From the NCBI GenBank assembly GCA_035041965.1, contig JAPYMA010000464.1, forward strand, positions 1 through 64,000: a DNA stretch of 64,000 bases, given 5' to 3'. This stretch comes from Anisakis pegreffii. Its lineage: Eukaryota; Nematoda; Chromadorea; Rhabditida; Anisakidae. Below the pieces are notes generated by a model. The model did not search any database. It was not told the origin of the DNA and was given only the letters and a program-made list of their open reading frames with translations. This document shows, piece by piece, positions 40,019 to 51,700 of this stretch. The first letter of the stretch is position 1. Each line of letters starts with the position of its first letter. The position numbers and the translations under genes are program-made.

Positions 40019-41274
40019 TGGTATAATTATGTTTGTTTCCATTAATGAACATTTGATTTTGAATCGCTTTCTTATGTGTATCCTCAGTAGATTGCGCAAT
40101 TCCTGTTTTGTATTGATCAGTCGTTGATAATCAATGATTTCAGCTCAAGAAATCGAAGTTTATTTCAAGCTGCGCCATAAACGACTTCCATCAGTTGTGT
40201 ATTTGGCTTTTTGTTGGTGCATCTTGAAAAAAAAACGCTTTTTTGGAGTCTTATGAAGCTTCGTGGTTACATTGATTGATTGTGCACTATCTTGGATACT
40301 TGGAAAATCTTAGCATGTGTATATTAGTTACGAAATATCGCAGTTCCCGTCCTCCTTAAGAGAAGGAAACTTTGCAGCAATATTCCAGAATCAATATATA
40401 GAATCACTTTTCGTTTTGTAAACCTTTGAAAAAATTTTTAATGCCCAGTGATTTCTTATCGTTCTAATGTATCGTATGTAAGCATATAGATCAGCAATCA
40501 AGATTATTTTTGAGCCGCCATTTGATTAACAATTGCCGCACATTCCTCTGCAATTCTTTATGAGGAAAGCAACGATTTTTTGGTACTTTAGCAGAATTAC
40601 GGCTATTTCGGAGGAAATCCATATCCTGATTTTTGTCTGTTAATGACGAGTTTGAAGCCTTATTCGTTTGTTGACTGTTTCTTGTTGTGTGTTGTTGAAT
40701 GGTTCTTGATTATGAAGCTTTACATTGTTCGATCCATTTTTACATTAATCATATTTGTAATTCGCTTTATCATTGTTTTTGTTCGTGGCTACTGTGATAT
40801 AAACATCGAAGTCGGTGCCATTTGCTGCGTATTTTGAATTTGTTTCGCTTTTTTAATCAACTTTTTAGAGTTTCATTCTGCCGCAACTTCATAACTTACG
40901 ACTGTCTGATTTTAGAAACTTCATCGTTTCGTTGGGTGAAAACATTTTTGTTTTGTTCTCAACGCTTTTCCCAATAATAAATGCTCATTCCTTTTAAATG
41001 ATTGTTCTGCTGTGCTTGTGTCTTGTTCAGTAAACTTTGATAGTACGAGGTAAAAGTTCTGTTCTTAGCATTTTCAAGAGACTAATGATCTGTTTATATA
41101 GGCGTGACATCTTAAATCATTTTTTTGTACTCGGTGCTTATGCGATTGGTGTTGACGAACAAGTCCGCGTGATTTGATTGTGATGACGATTTGGTTAAAT
41201 ATTATTTTATCAATAATTTGTGTACGCTATCAATATCACAAGTGAATAAACGCAATATTACAAGTGGATTGGAA

Positions 41275-41440
41275 TGAAGCGGATTTTCGCAGAGGCGGAG
41301 CGCGAAGGAGGGAGTCCTGACCTTTTGGCGTAGAAGGAACGGGAAAAGCGGAGATTTCGGATATTTTGGACCTGGATTTTCTGAAGAATTGAGATGATCT
41401 GACCCATCTTCAGATGCCTGAGATTTATTAGATGCAGACG
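41275..41440. repeat. GC-richer decayed repeat
   Basis: The segment is dense in ggag, gcgg and gaagg words, has no sustained frame, and is similar in texture to 13560-13800. The boundaries are approximate. Confidence 0.35.
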
Positions 41441-41917
41441 TGGTGGAACGTAAGAAAATAATTTTAGAGGAGGAACTATCCTTCTATATTTTTTTCTACA
41501 TGAATGGTTCGCATGCTTTTCCAGCTACTCGTTCACCTAGATTAACAACTCATCCAAATTGTCTATCGAATCGATTACCGAGTTGAAAACGATGAGGCAA
41601 ACAAAAAACATAAATGTAAATTTCCGAAAATGCAAGAGAAATCCCACCTTCCTTAATAGGACAAGAACTGGCACTAACGGATTTAAGAAAATGGATGAAG
41701 GGAAGCGAAAGGTAATCAGCGAAGTGAGCACGAGTGGAATAAAAAGCAGTAATGAGCGATGAAAATGAATCGAAGCAAAGTTATAACCATTGACCTGACG
41801 GGCTATTCATCAGACCAGTAAAATGCGATATTACTATCAGCACACTTATCAAACCGAAGACAATAAAAAGCGCCTATCCCACCGTCCATACTAACGATCA
41901 TACCTTAATCGGGCTGG

Positions 41918-41959
41918 AGATATGGGATGAGACATGAATCATTTTGGAGGGCTTGAAAC
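41918..41959 (+). repeat. Dispersed repeat copy 2 (partner at 13139)
   Basis: It is identical to 13139-13180 at 36 of 42 ungapped positions. Confidence 0.7.
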
Positions 41960-42579
41960 GTTTCCTGTTTTAAATTTTATCATCCTCCTTTGACAGGCCA
42001 TCGCTAACACAGTATCCCATTTTCCATGGAGTGTTTCAGTGGGAGATTTATGAAACGTGTGGAAGATCATTCTTTTACAGAAGGAAACTACTCGTGCGTT
42101 GATCACCACTTTTTGTATGGTAATAATAAGAGCATCGTTTTCCATCTCTAAATGATAGCGACATCGAAAACAGTCATGCTAGTAGTTCATACGAGCAAAA
42201 TGCTGTGTTATACTGCAACAGCACTTCAACTAGTCAATTTTGCATCAGCTAGAATAAATTGCGTTTTTTTCCACTAAGTGATACATTTTAATGAGACAGT
42301 TCCGTATGCTGTGGATCTACCCCACTCTGAGTCCCTCTCCCTAGAAATCATGGGCAATATGGGAGAGTAGCTTACACCTCTGTGCTTACCAGATCAATAA
42401 TCCAAGTTAGAATTTCACGAATACATTATCGTTAGCTGCGCAGAAAGAAGAATGCCAAGGAAGGAAAATGTGATATTAGTGATATTGGTGATAACAGAGT
42501 GGCAAATACTCGTAATGAGTTGCAATTGGATTTGCTGATTAATTAAGTTCCATATGGCAAGAAGACTCTTATCAATCGT

Positions 42580-44909
42580 TCAAGATGGATTGCTACTGTG
42601 AGACTCTTCTATGGGAACATATCCGGATCGGCGTGGCACTACGGCGGCCAGAGTTTGCTTCCATTGTTTAGTGTAACAGTATCGAGCCAGAATTTCAACA
42701 ACTTGATTGATCGACAGCATCACATTGAACGTTCCACGATCTGTTCGTGTCATATTCTCAACTATTGGAAGTCGGCGCGCCTCAATACCGTAACTCTCTG
42801 TAATAATATTGAAATGAATAATCTGATCTATGCAAAGCAAATGTTTTGTTGCAATCTGATCTATGCAAAAAGTGCTTCTTCGCATTCGTAAGATTCTACT
42901 GCATATATACGCTTTTGTCATGTCATTCAAACGCTTCTTCTATAAAAGTAGCGACCACTTTACACGATATGCGATAAGAATATCTGGAAAAAAAGATTAC
43001 TCTTTCGGAGAATATATAGTTGATTCACAGGAAACGCTGTTCAACAAACCTGCTCTATCTTTTGACAGCGAACCCCTTCCGGTTTCATCAACCAGGCCAC
43101 CGATCACATACGCTTCATTCGACGATAAACTTTCCAACGGCGCTAAACTCGCGTCTGGACTCAAGTATATCAGTCTTTTATTGGAACATTGCTAAAAGAT
43201 TGATAATGAAAATAAATTAGTGTTTTGCGACTAACACTGTTCAATAAATAATGAAAATCTAAAGCGACATCTGAATCCATCAATATACTGAAAAATTTAT
43301 CGACATTTCGTCGCAGAGTTATCACTAAAACATCGCTTTTTAGCGAAATAAATTTCTCAAAATTCATCACTTTTCAAGAGTTATCAATGCATTGTCACTA
43401 ACAAAATAACCTTCAACAATGCCAGCAAAATAACCTCAATGTTTTTGTACATAATCGTCCACTTGAATGAATCAAAACCAGTCAATACTCGACGACTTTC
43501 ACCTATGAATTTTTCACAAGGTGACAGCAGTATGGTATTCAATCCAACGTATCTTCAAGAACGATGTATAAATATCACTTCCGATAATTTCTCAAGTTTA
43601 ACATGACATTGGCTTAAATGAAACTCTCCCGTATCGAAGCCCATTTGCCTAGATATAATAAACGAAAAATTACCGGAGTCTAATCCAACTTTATTTCGAC
43701 TGTGAAGATACTTAGAAAATGGAATCTGTAGCGATATCGTTTCATTCATTTTGTGGCTGTTCTTCGCATGCACTCAAAACCACTCATCCAAAGTTATGTG
43801 AACGGGCTCATATCAGTGACGATCCACAAAAAAGATAACATTTGTAATGAGAACACCTCTTTTGTAATCCCCAAACACGTCCCATTTGTCTGACCAATTT
43901 ACATAATTCTTTATTATTCATTGCGTTCGTGTATCCCAAATCAATGATCAAAGTTAGTTCCGAATCAAGCTTAAACAACTCCATATTCGCGACAGCTTTT
44001 CTCGAACGACGTCGTTTCCTTTCGACTTTTCGATGGAGACGCCTCCCTTCAACAGCTCTAAAATACTCTAACGCCGATATATTTGCCATCTTGATTTTGT
44101 ACATCAAACCAATTCAGTTGAACAACCGTATTAAATTGAAGTTAAGAGAAAAATGGTATGTTTGTCATATGCTTATATCAGACTAGGCAAATATAAATCA
44201 GATCACTCGAGAACTTTTTAGGGGGACTGCTCCCCGAATTGATCCAAAAGTTGAATCGATCGGATCGGTGTCTACCGACCTTCTGGGTTCCTAAAAAATT
44301 GATGGCCATCAGCCGAAATCGAAATTGCTGATCGATCGTTGGTTATCAGGAACCGATCAGCATCTTTGGTTTGGCCATAAACCACTGTGCTTGAAATTTT
44401 CTTGACCCTTTTCCGTTCCGTCAGCTTCGTCAGCTGCCATGAAAAAGTGTAGGGGCTAATCACTCAATACAAAAACAATGTTCATAATCAAGTGACCTAT
44501 TATAACGCAATTGCTTTCGTTTCAAATTCTCTTCCTTATTGCTTGTTTTTCCATTTCGATTTGACCTTCCCGTTGCTGTTGTTGTTGCTTCAATTTGGAG
44601 CAATTCGTCGAACTGATCACAAAACTCAACAATCGATTCGTCATATCCATTCGAATCTAGCGGATCATCACTTCCATCGTTATCCACGTTCAACAGCTCA
44701 TCCATCTCGTCGTATTGCTCAAATACAGTGGATTCATTCAGAGACCCATCACCGAATATATTATCAAAATCCGAGGTAGATTCGTCACGCTGATCAGTAC
44801 CGAGCATATTCTCATTCTGTTCATCACAGAAAAATTCAGCTTCAGTAATACCATCGAACTGATCACCACAGAAATACAGATCTGTTTCATCATACTGGTT
44901 TAGATCCAT
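42580..44909 (-). CDS. TRM10-family tRNA (guanine-N1) methyltransferase, position 9
   Basis: Five minus-strand exons were assembled: 44497-44909, 43821-44057, 43579-43756, 43050-43191, 42580-42797, giving about 395 residues. Exon 1 is a strongly acidic leader (repeated QYDE/QFDE-type words) turning basic at KRKQLRYNR. Exon 2 continues with a Lys/Arg-rich helix (VERKRRRSRK), then LIIDLGY, MNNKELCKLVRQMGRV and CSHYKCYLFC, as in TRM10 proteins. Exon 4 has RLIYLSPDA and the SPOUT signature YVIGGLVDE. Exon 5 has ARRLPI, MLSINQVVEIL, TKQWKQTL and PRRSGYVP before the stop. The family methylates N1 of purine 9 of tRNA using S-adenosylmethionine; the YVIGGLVDE and C-terminal motifs look closest to vertebrate TRMT10A/B. 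Exons 1, 2, 4 and 5 are well supported. The borders of exon 3 (a 64-base intron before it, and its gtgata donor) are the least certain, although the phases agree. Confidence 0.87.
42820..42869. repeat. Short direct duplication, 33-base offset, in the last TRM10 intron
   Basis: The 17-mer at 42820-42836 recurs exactly at 42853-42869, inside the intron between exons 43050-43191 and 42580-42797. Confidence 0.85.
44200..44460. repeat. Possible repeat insertion in TRM10 intron 1
   Basis: This GC-richer stretch contains small inverted pairs (gctgatcg / cgatcagc at about 44329-44363) and a ggggactgctcccc palindrome near 44222. It differs in composition from the other introns, and its element type is unknown. 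Confidence 0.3.
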
Positions 44910-45884
44910 TTGATGTTTGTTACCAAACTAAAATTCGACATTAACTTTCGAAGTATCAGTGATTCAAATATGTCCAAGTATCAAAACGTTCAAATTAATC
45001 AACAGCTGAAAGAACGGATGAAACACCGTTTGAGATAAACTGGTATATTTTTGTGCCTGAAGAGCAATTCACTGCCACTAGCTGGATTGTAAAAGTTCGA
45101 TGCGTTTTCAGAGCGATCGGAGACACAAAATCAAGTTACGCTATTTGGTGTCATCTGATTGTGTGGTTATTCAACCGGAAATTCAGGCAAAACTTGAGAT
45201 CTTAGTGTAGAAATTCCCAATCTTAAACTTGCGTAATGAAACCTTTACATTTAATAACATAACAAAAGAATTCAAGTTCGAAGACAATTACATCAATCGT
45301 AATCTTCTTTTCCGTCATCCACACATCACGTGCTCTACTGAGTCACACATTAAGTGATATTAATTCCAGTACTAACAGCAATCGTGATCATAACGTTAAT
45401 AATCCCATTAACAATTGTTATTGTTCTAATGTTAATCGAGTTGATAACTGACAACGACAATCATAATTATCGCAGATATGATAAAAACAATGCGACTATG
45501 ATCAACGATTAAAAACAGCTGGCCTGATCCCCTTCATATGTTACTGACAACAAATTACGTAAAGAATTGCTAAATTTCAATCCATTGAACTTACTCTCTT
45601 ACCCCGCCCGTTTCCGTCAGTCACTCTTTCCTTCAGTATAACAAAAAAGCATGTTATGCACATCTTATCTGAATTCTAATCCGTACTAATATCGTTGTTC
45701 TCATTTTAACATATCTCATTAAATCCGTTATTAAACATTAAACATCCGTTAACCCTTTGTTTCCAATGCAGTTATTTCTATTCAATTACACTAAAATATC
45801 TCATCAGGCACTTTTCCTCCTTTTATGTTCTGCATTCATTCGTGAATTTATATCTAAGTTAATCATTTTCTAAATCATCTAAAT

Positions 45885-45960
45885 CAGTGGTTCCCACGCT
45901 CGGGTATTCCATTACCCCTTTGACAGTCTGCTAGGTCGTCATTATGCCCCCTCCCCCTTC
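45885..45960 (+). mobile_element. Possible hAT-type terminus (decayed)
   Basis: The sequence cagtggttccca at 45885-45896, followed by a C-rich run with cattacccc and gccccctccccc, is typical of hAT-element ends. No opposite terminus (tgggaaccactg) was found nearby. Confidence 0.35.
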
Positions 45961-48479
45961 CGTTACAAGAACTCACTCTCTCCACGCATAACGTCTCATT
46001 CGTAATTCAAAAAAAAATTCAATGCAGAATCCCAAAACGCAATCACCACATCGGTACATATCCATCGCAAACCACATACTTATGACACCATTAATCGGTT
46101 ACATCGTTCAAAAAAATCGTTTATCGAACAAAATTCCCGTCTAATACAGTTTTTAGAAAACTTCCCACAACTTTTTAGTGCAACCGAACAGTGATAACGA
46201 CCAATTCAAAAATACCCACTTGCCTCACATCAAAACAGATCTTTTTTGCCGTATCGGAGAACTAATTGTAAGAGAGGATATCAGCCAATAGTTAAAGAAC
46301 TTACAAAACACTTGTGACTACTTCAACCTGACTTTTGTCCAGGTCTCGGTGAGCTGAAGATATTCATGAAATTAGATAAATAAATGAGATCTCATTCGAT
46401 ACACGAACTATTTATGATATTTTTCATTACTGCAATTTCCATAAGGTCGTCGTAACATCCCGTAAAAATTGACTGGCTCGATGACGTGAAAAAAATCTCA
46501 AGCAAGAGAGGCTGATGTTCAATTTTTTTTCTCAGGCTAACATTTGAAGTTATGCATGACTGGAGCTTAATGTAGTCTGAATTCCTTCAACAAAAACCAG
46601 CAGTTAGAATTGAAACTGTTTTCCATGGATGGTCAAACGTTCAAGTGCATGAGTTTCACAGGTTTATGTCAGCAAACCGTTCACAGTGATGCGATAATGA
46701 TTACTCGATATGCGTTGATGAAGACGACTGAATGTGTCAAATGTGAACAGACAGCATCAAACAATTACATTATCTTCATATTATTCACATTGTATGCATA
46801 TTACACACCATATGAACAACGCACTATTATAATTTATATCATACAGCATAAAATTTATTGTCGAGAATAAAGATAACAATAGCGTTGAGGATGATGCATT
46901 CGCTCATTTTCAACTGATAAAATTTCTCTCCAATTTTCAATACTTCGAATAAATTCTCAATCAATCAATCAGATTAGTCAACAACCAACAAACACAACAA
47001 AACAAAATAAAACACATCATTCCAAATAGATCATCAAACAAAAAGGACACATCAAATTTACGAATATATTTATATGGATGGTCTATTGAATGACTCAATC
47101 AATGATAATCGCAATAACAAGCCAAAACTTATTAAGATTTCTGAAACAAACAAACGAACGAAGAGAACGCAAAGTAAAATTCTTTGTTAAATTTCAAAAT
47201 CCAAACAAAAATGAATAGATCAAACGAACACCGCGCGGTCGGTTTTCAGTTCAAAAAATAAACCATAACAATTGAACGATAACGATAACAGTAACTATGG
47301 TAATGATAAAAGTTATGGGAATAATAAAAGTAGCGTTAAAAAGAGATAAGACACAGATTTCCGAGTGATCCGATTAGCTAAAAGAGAGGAAGAAAGCAAG
47401 TTATATAACAGACTGAACAAGCGATTCAATGATCATTTATTTGTACAATAATACATTTTAACAACAAACTGAACATAGCACAGCACAATACTCATCCAAT
47501 GGTTTTGCTTCGAAAACATCATAACACAGCACGAATGTTCGACGATCCATGCTCAACAAATGCCACAAGTGACCCAAATTTAAAAAGAATAAACTGAGAA
47601 AAAGATTACATTGCACTGAATTAGCTGCAACTTTATGACGAATCTTTGAGAGTCAAATTGACAGGTTGTTTCAAGAAGCTTCACCGAACAATTCAGTACA
47701 GACAGTTGGTTTCATTCGTGATTATTGAGCATCACCGTGGTTTATTCCAAAATAAGTTTGTTTGACTGTTGGCGAAATTTGAGAACGTCAAACGATGAAG
47801 TGATAAACGATAGAACATAATGAATTTTTGGGAAACATCTTTTCTTTTCATTCAAAATTTCATCATTATACATTTGTTTGAACCAAAAATCGAAGCAAAA
47901 CAACTCAAGAAGTTCGATCGATTCAGTTCGCTTTCTTGTTTGACATTAATTCGTCGAACCGTTACAATGATCTCCGAAGTGATCAGTTTTTTTTTGCAAA
48001 TTCACGAAATTATTTACAAACAACTTGAACTAGTCCATTCAGTTTTCATTTTGCTATTCAATGAAATAATCTGAATCACTCATCATAACAAATATACGAA
48101 CAGATAAAATGTTTTAGGGGATTGATTACAAAAAATAACCGTTTTCAAACCATTCCATAACAACAAATACACAAAATCTTATAACTGAACGTCTTATGCT
48201 AATCTTCAAATTTGATTTCGATAGTGTCATAAAAAACACAAGTGGAAAATAATTTATAATATGAAGATTAACGTAATATTATAGAATTTTGCTATTCTCG
48301 ATCAAACCAGAGAACAACGAGAGGACACACATTAAAACAAACATCCAAAATCACAGCATAGAACAATAGTCCCCGATTCGAATATACATACTTTTGAACA
48401 TTTAACAATATACATATAAAATATTTATATATAAATTAAGATGCCGAATGAAGCCATCTCATAGAAATGATATCAATCA

Positions 48480-48560
48480 TACTATAATAATAGTGATGAG
48501 GACAATAATAATAACGACGATAATAATGATAAGAATTATTACGATTCTAATTGTAATATT
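48480..48560. repeat. Degenerate AAT-type triplet repeat
   Basis: The segment is dominated by ATA, AAT, GAT and CGA triplets with point changes, consistent with an ageing microsatellite. Confidence 0.6.
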
Positions 48561-48781
48561 GATTATAAGAATGAGCTAGAGTTGGCAACAAAAAGCTACA
48601 AACGCACACAAAGAAAAGATATCGATTGAAATGAAATACATTTTGACATCAGCACCGACACGGACAGGTGTGTTGATATTCAACTGACGTGAGTTGTTAT
48701 CATGTGATAAACTAATTGATAGTTGACAACCGAGATGAACTCATCTCTGTTCACTAATGTTGATCCATCTCTGTGCCCAAC

Positions 48782-51700
48782 TCAACTTTCTTCCATTTCA
48801 GATTCTGCTATTTCCTCAGGGCTATCGTCGTGCTCTTCTGCAAAACGAAACGTTCAATATAAATGAATACAAACTTGCACAGTAGCTAATATGGAGTGAT
48901 AAAATATACAGTAAAGCTAGTTCCATTTCAAAGAGTCGCAATCGAATTGAAAACTCTCAAAAGAACGTCAGAAACAAGACAATCAATCAATCAATCGAGT
49001 CATCGTTTCACGATTATTCTACTATGCTATGATGTGACAATTACCAATGAAATGAATACCTTCGTGTGTAGCGACAGGTGGTTCAAGCACCAAAAACCGA
49101 AGGATATCAGACAACGAAACAATACCAACAACTTTTTGTTGTTGATCTGTTATGATCAGTCGATGCACTTCTGCCTTTACAATCTGCTCTATTACTGTAA
49201 TCAGACTGTCCGCTTCGGAACAGCTTCGAACGCCTTCAAACCACTGAAATGCGCAATTAGTTATTACGCATTCATCGAAAATACAATGAAAATCAGAGTT
49301 GAGTTGGTACTAGCCCTTGAAGCAGCCAACACATTTATTCACCTTCGAAAAAAAAGCTGAATACGGAACGATAATGGCGTTAAGAGCAAAAAGATACGAA
49401 CAATAATAGAATTGGTAAACAGCCGATCACCAATCACTCACCTCTGAACGATGTTTCAACGCTTCATGCACAGAAACATCCAAATTGTTGTAAATCTTTT
49501 CGGCAGCCAAATTTATTACATCAAACTTTGCATATATATCGACAACCTAAAGATATTTCAAAATAAACAAACTTTCACATTTCAGACTCTTACAATTGTT
49601 ATTGTTTTCAAGGAATCAAGTAGCATTATTGCAGTGACAGTCAAACGAACAAATAAGTGATCAAGTAGAAAGACACCGACCTTGCCATCTTGGTCAACAA
49701 GTGGCAACGCAGAGACCCGCTTTTGAAGAAAGGTTCGGAGGGCGTCGATGAGCGGTGTATGCATGGATATTGTTGATATGCTACCCCACGTGCCGATACC
49801 CAGCTCTTTCGGCGTCTTCTCCATGAACGAAGGTCGTGGCAGATCGATTAACTGCAACGGTGCATTCAGCATTCTGGCTGACAATACTGCATTTATCATA
49901 ATTCTCAACAGCAAATTCGACACACTACTATTAATGACTCGAAACGGTAATATTCAGTTTAACTCATGAAATTAATGCCAGTGAGCAATTGTCCTTCCTC
50001 CAACCAATGACATTCATTTGCAAGTGAATATGTGAGAATAAGCTAAAAAATGAATAAACGTTTACATATAGATAAAGGAATTTGATGAGGCGCTTATGTG
50101 TAAGAATATAAGAGATATTGCCTGAGCCGCGTTCCATCACTGGTAATCTATGCACCTTTGATTCACATAGTATCTGTACGGCTCGATGCAAACTGAAACA
50201 TAAAAAAGTGACTGCCTTGTCTTTTTTTCAGAATAAATGAATTATTTTTTCGAGAGTGCAATCGATTTATTTCAATTTTAAGGATTCATTGGGTTTTTAG
50301 GAGTTGATTACTAATAATGGAGAAATAGTTTGCTAGAATGAATGAACAATTAATGACATTCTTCCTGTAAGAGTGCACTAAAAGAACTCGTCATTGAATA
50401 CTCATAAGATAACCAACTCAAAATGACTAATCAGGTCACCAACCTTTCAGATGGATCAATTGTGATAAGTGCTCTAGCTTTGCCATCTTTTTCAAACGTC
50501 TCTCTCCAAGTTGATATTTTATGCTCTTCCAGCTCTTTAATGCCATCGCTCTTTGAATCATCCGTATAATACCTGAGCAAACAACAAATGACTAATTCAT
50601 TTCACTCAAACCGAACACATTTTCTTCAGAACATCAACGAATCACACTTATTGAATTTAGTTTCAGAACAAATTCAATCGAATTTTTAAATTCCACCTAA
50701 CGTCGTTATCAGCAATAAAATATCACATTTTGTGAATAATTTCTCTTTCTCAAAACACACTATCCGGCTTTTATTATTATACTCGGTTGAATTTCGAGCT
50801 ATTGATTCAGAAATTGATTGCAAATGTTGAATCACATAACATATTTGAACTGCGACCAATCATAATTCTCTCAAAAATGCGAAATTTTCTTCTGGAACCT
50901 ATATCATAGATGAATGAACGAGAGATTATAATGAACTGTGGAGAGCGCATTCATGAACAATCAAAAAAACTAATTAAAATGCCTGAAGGAAAGCTCCAAG
51001 AAACGACCGAATGAACGGATCGAACAGTAATCTGAGCTTAATTGCGGTATTTTTGCGAGAATTGATAAACAAAAAGACCAGATAAAACATCCTTCTCGTA
51101 CAAAATTATCGATCATCATGTGAAGAGTCTGTTTCGAAAACATGAAAAATCAACCATACGACTAAGCACTTCACTCAGTTAAACGTAAATCTGAAGTTGA
51201 CGTGGAACTGAAGTAATCTGAGATACGAGAGGAATAATGCGAGAATAGAATGCTAACCTGTTGAGAATCTCAATAAAATCCGTGATGGTAAGCATACCAA
51301 TGAACTCTTGTTTATTACTATCCCACAATGGCGCTGCACGCACTCCATTATAAACCAAAGCGAAGAACGCTTTTCGAACCTAAAAATTGCTCGACTGCTT
51401 ATCGATGACTCTCCGATAATGAATATTTGGTATATTTGAAAAATTCTCTTCGCCATATATGAACAAAACATTTTCCCTAAAAATGCAATTTGTGGCTATT
51501 TTTAGTTTCCTTCTGATAGATATCGAAGCAATTAAATCTTTTATGTCTACGATGAAAAAAAAAACTCCGTCGATTTTTACACATGACAAAGACAACGAAT
51601 CACATGAAAATGAGCTTGGAGTGACAAGATGACACTTACCGGCAGTTCTGTATCAAAAACAACCAATTTTGAACTAGTCGGAATTAAGTCATAACATTTA

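Larger units (their letters stand above)
40019..42579. other. Interval between sqv-3 and the TRM10 gene (convergent 3' ends)
   Basis: The two flanking genes converge here. A possible aataaa signal for sqv-3 lies at 40976-40981, rather far from the stop. The rest holds two decayed repeats (41275-41440 and 41918-41959) and no recognisable gene. Confidence 0.5.
44910..48781. other. Interval between the TRM10 gene and AMPK gamma
   Basis: It holds the TRM10 promoter side (right of 44909) and the 3' flank of the kinase gene (left of 48782). A hAT-like end lies at 45885. Stretches near 45361-45500, 47270-47345 and 48480-48560 show a degenerate AAT/GAT-type triplet pattern. No gene was recognised. 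Confidence 0.5.

Noticed and set aside
42598..43195. Plus-strand open frames of 97 and 110 codons
   Set aside because: They are mirror frames of TRM10 exons 4 and 5; the conserved SPOUT motifs are on the minus strand.
48896..49360. 154-codon plus-strand open frame
   Set aside because: It lies antisense to the CBS4 exon of AMPK gamma; the minus-strand reading has the conserved family motifs.
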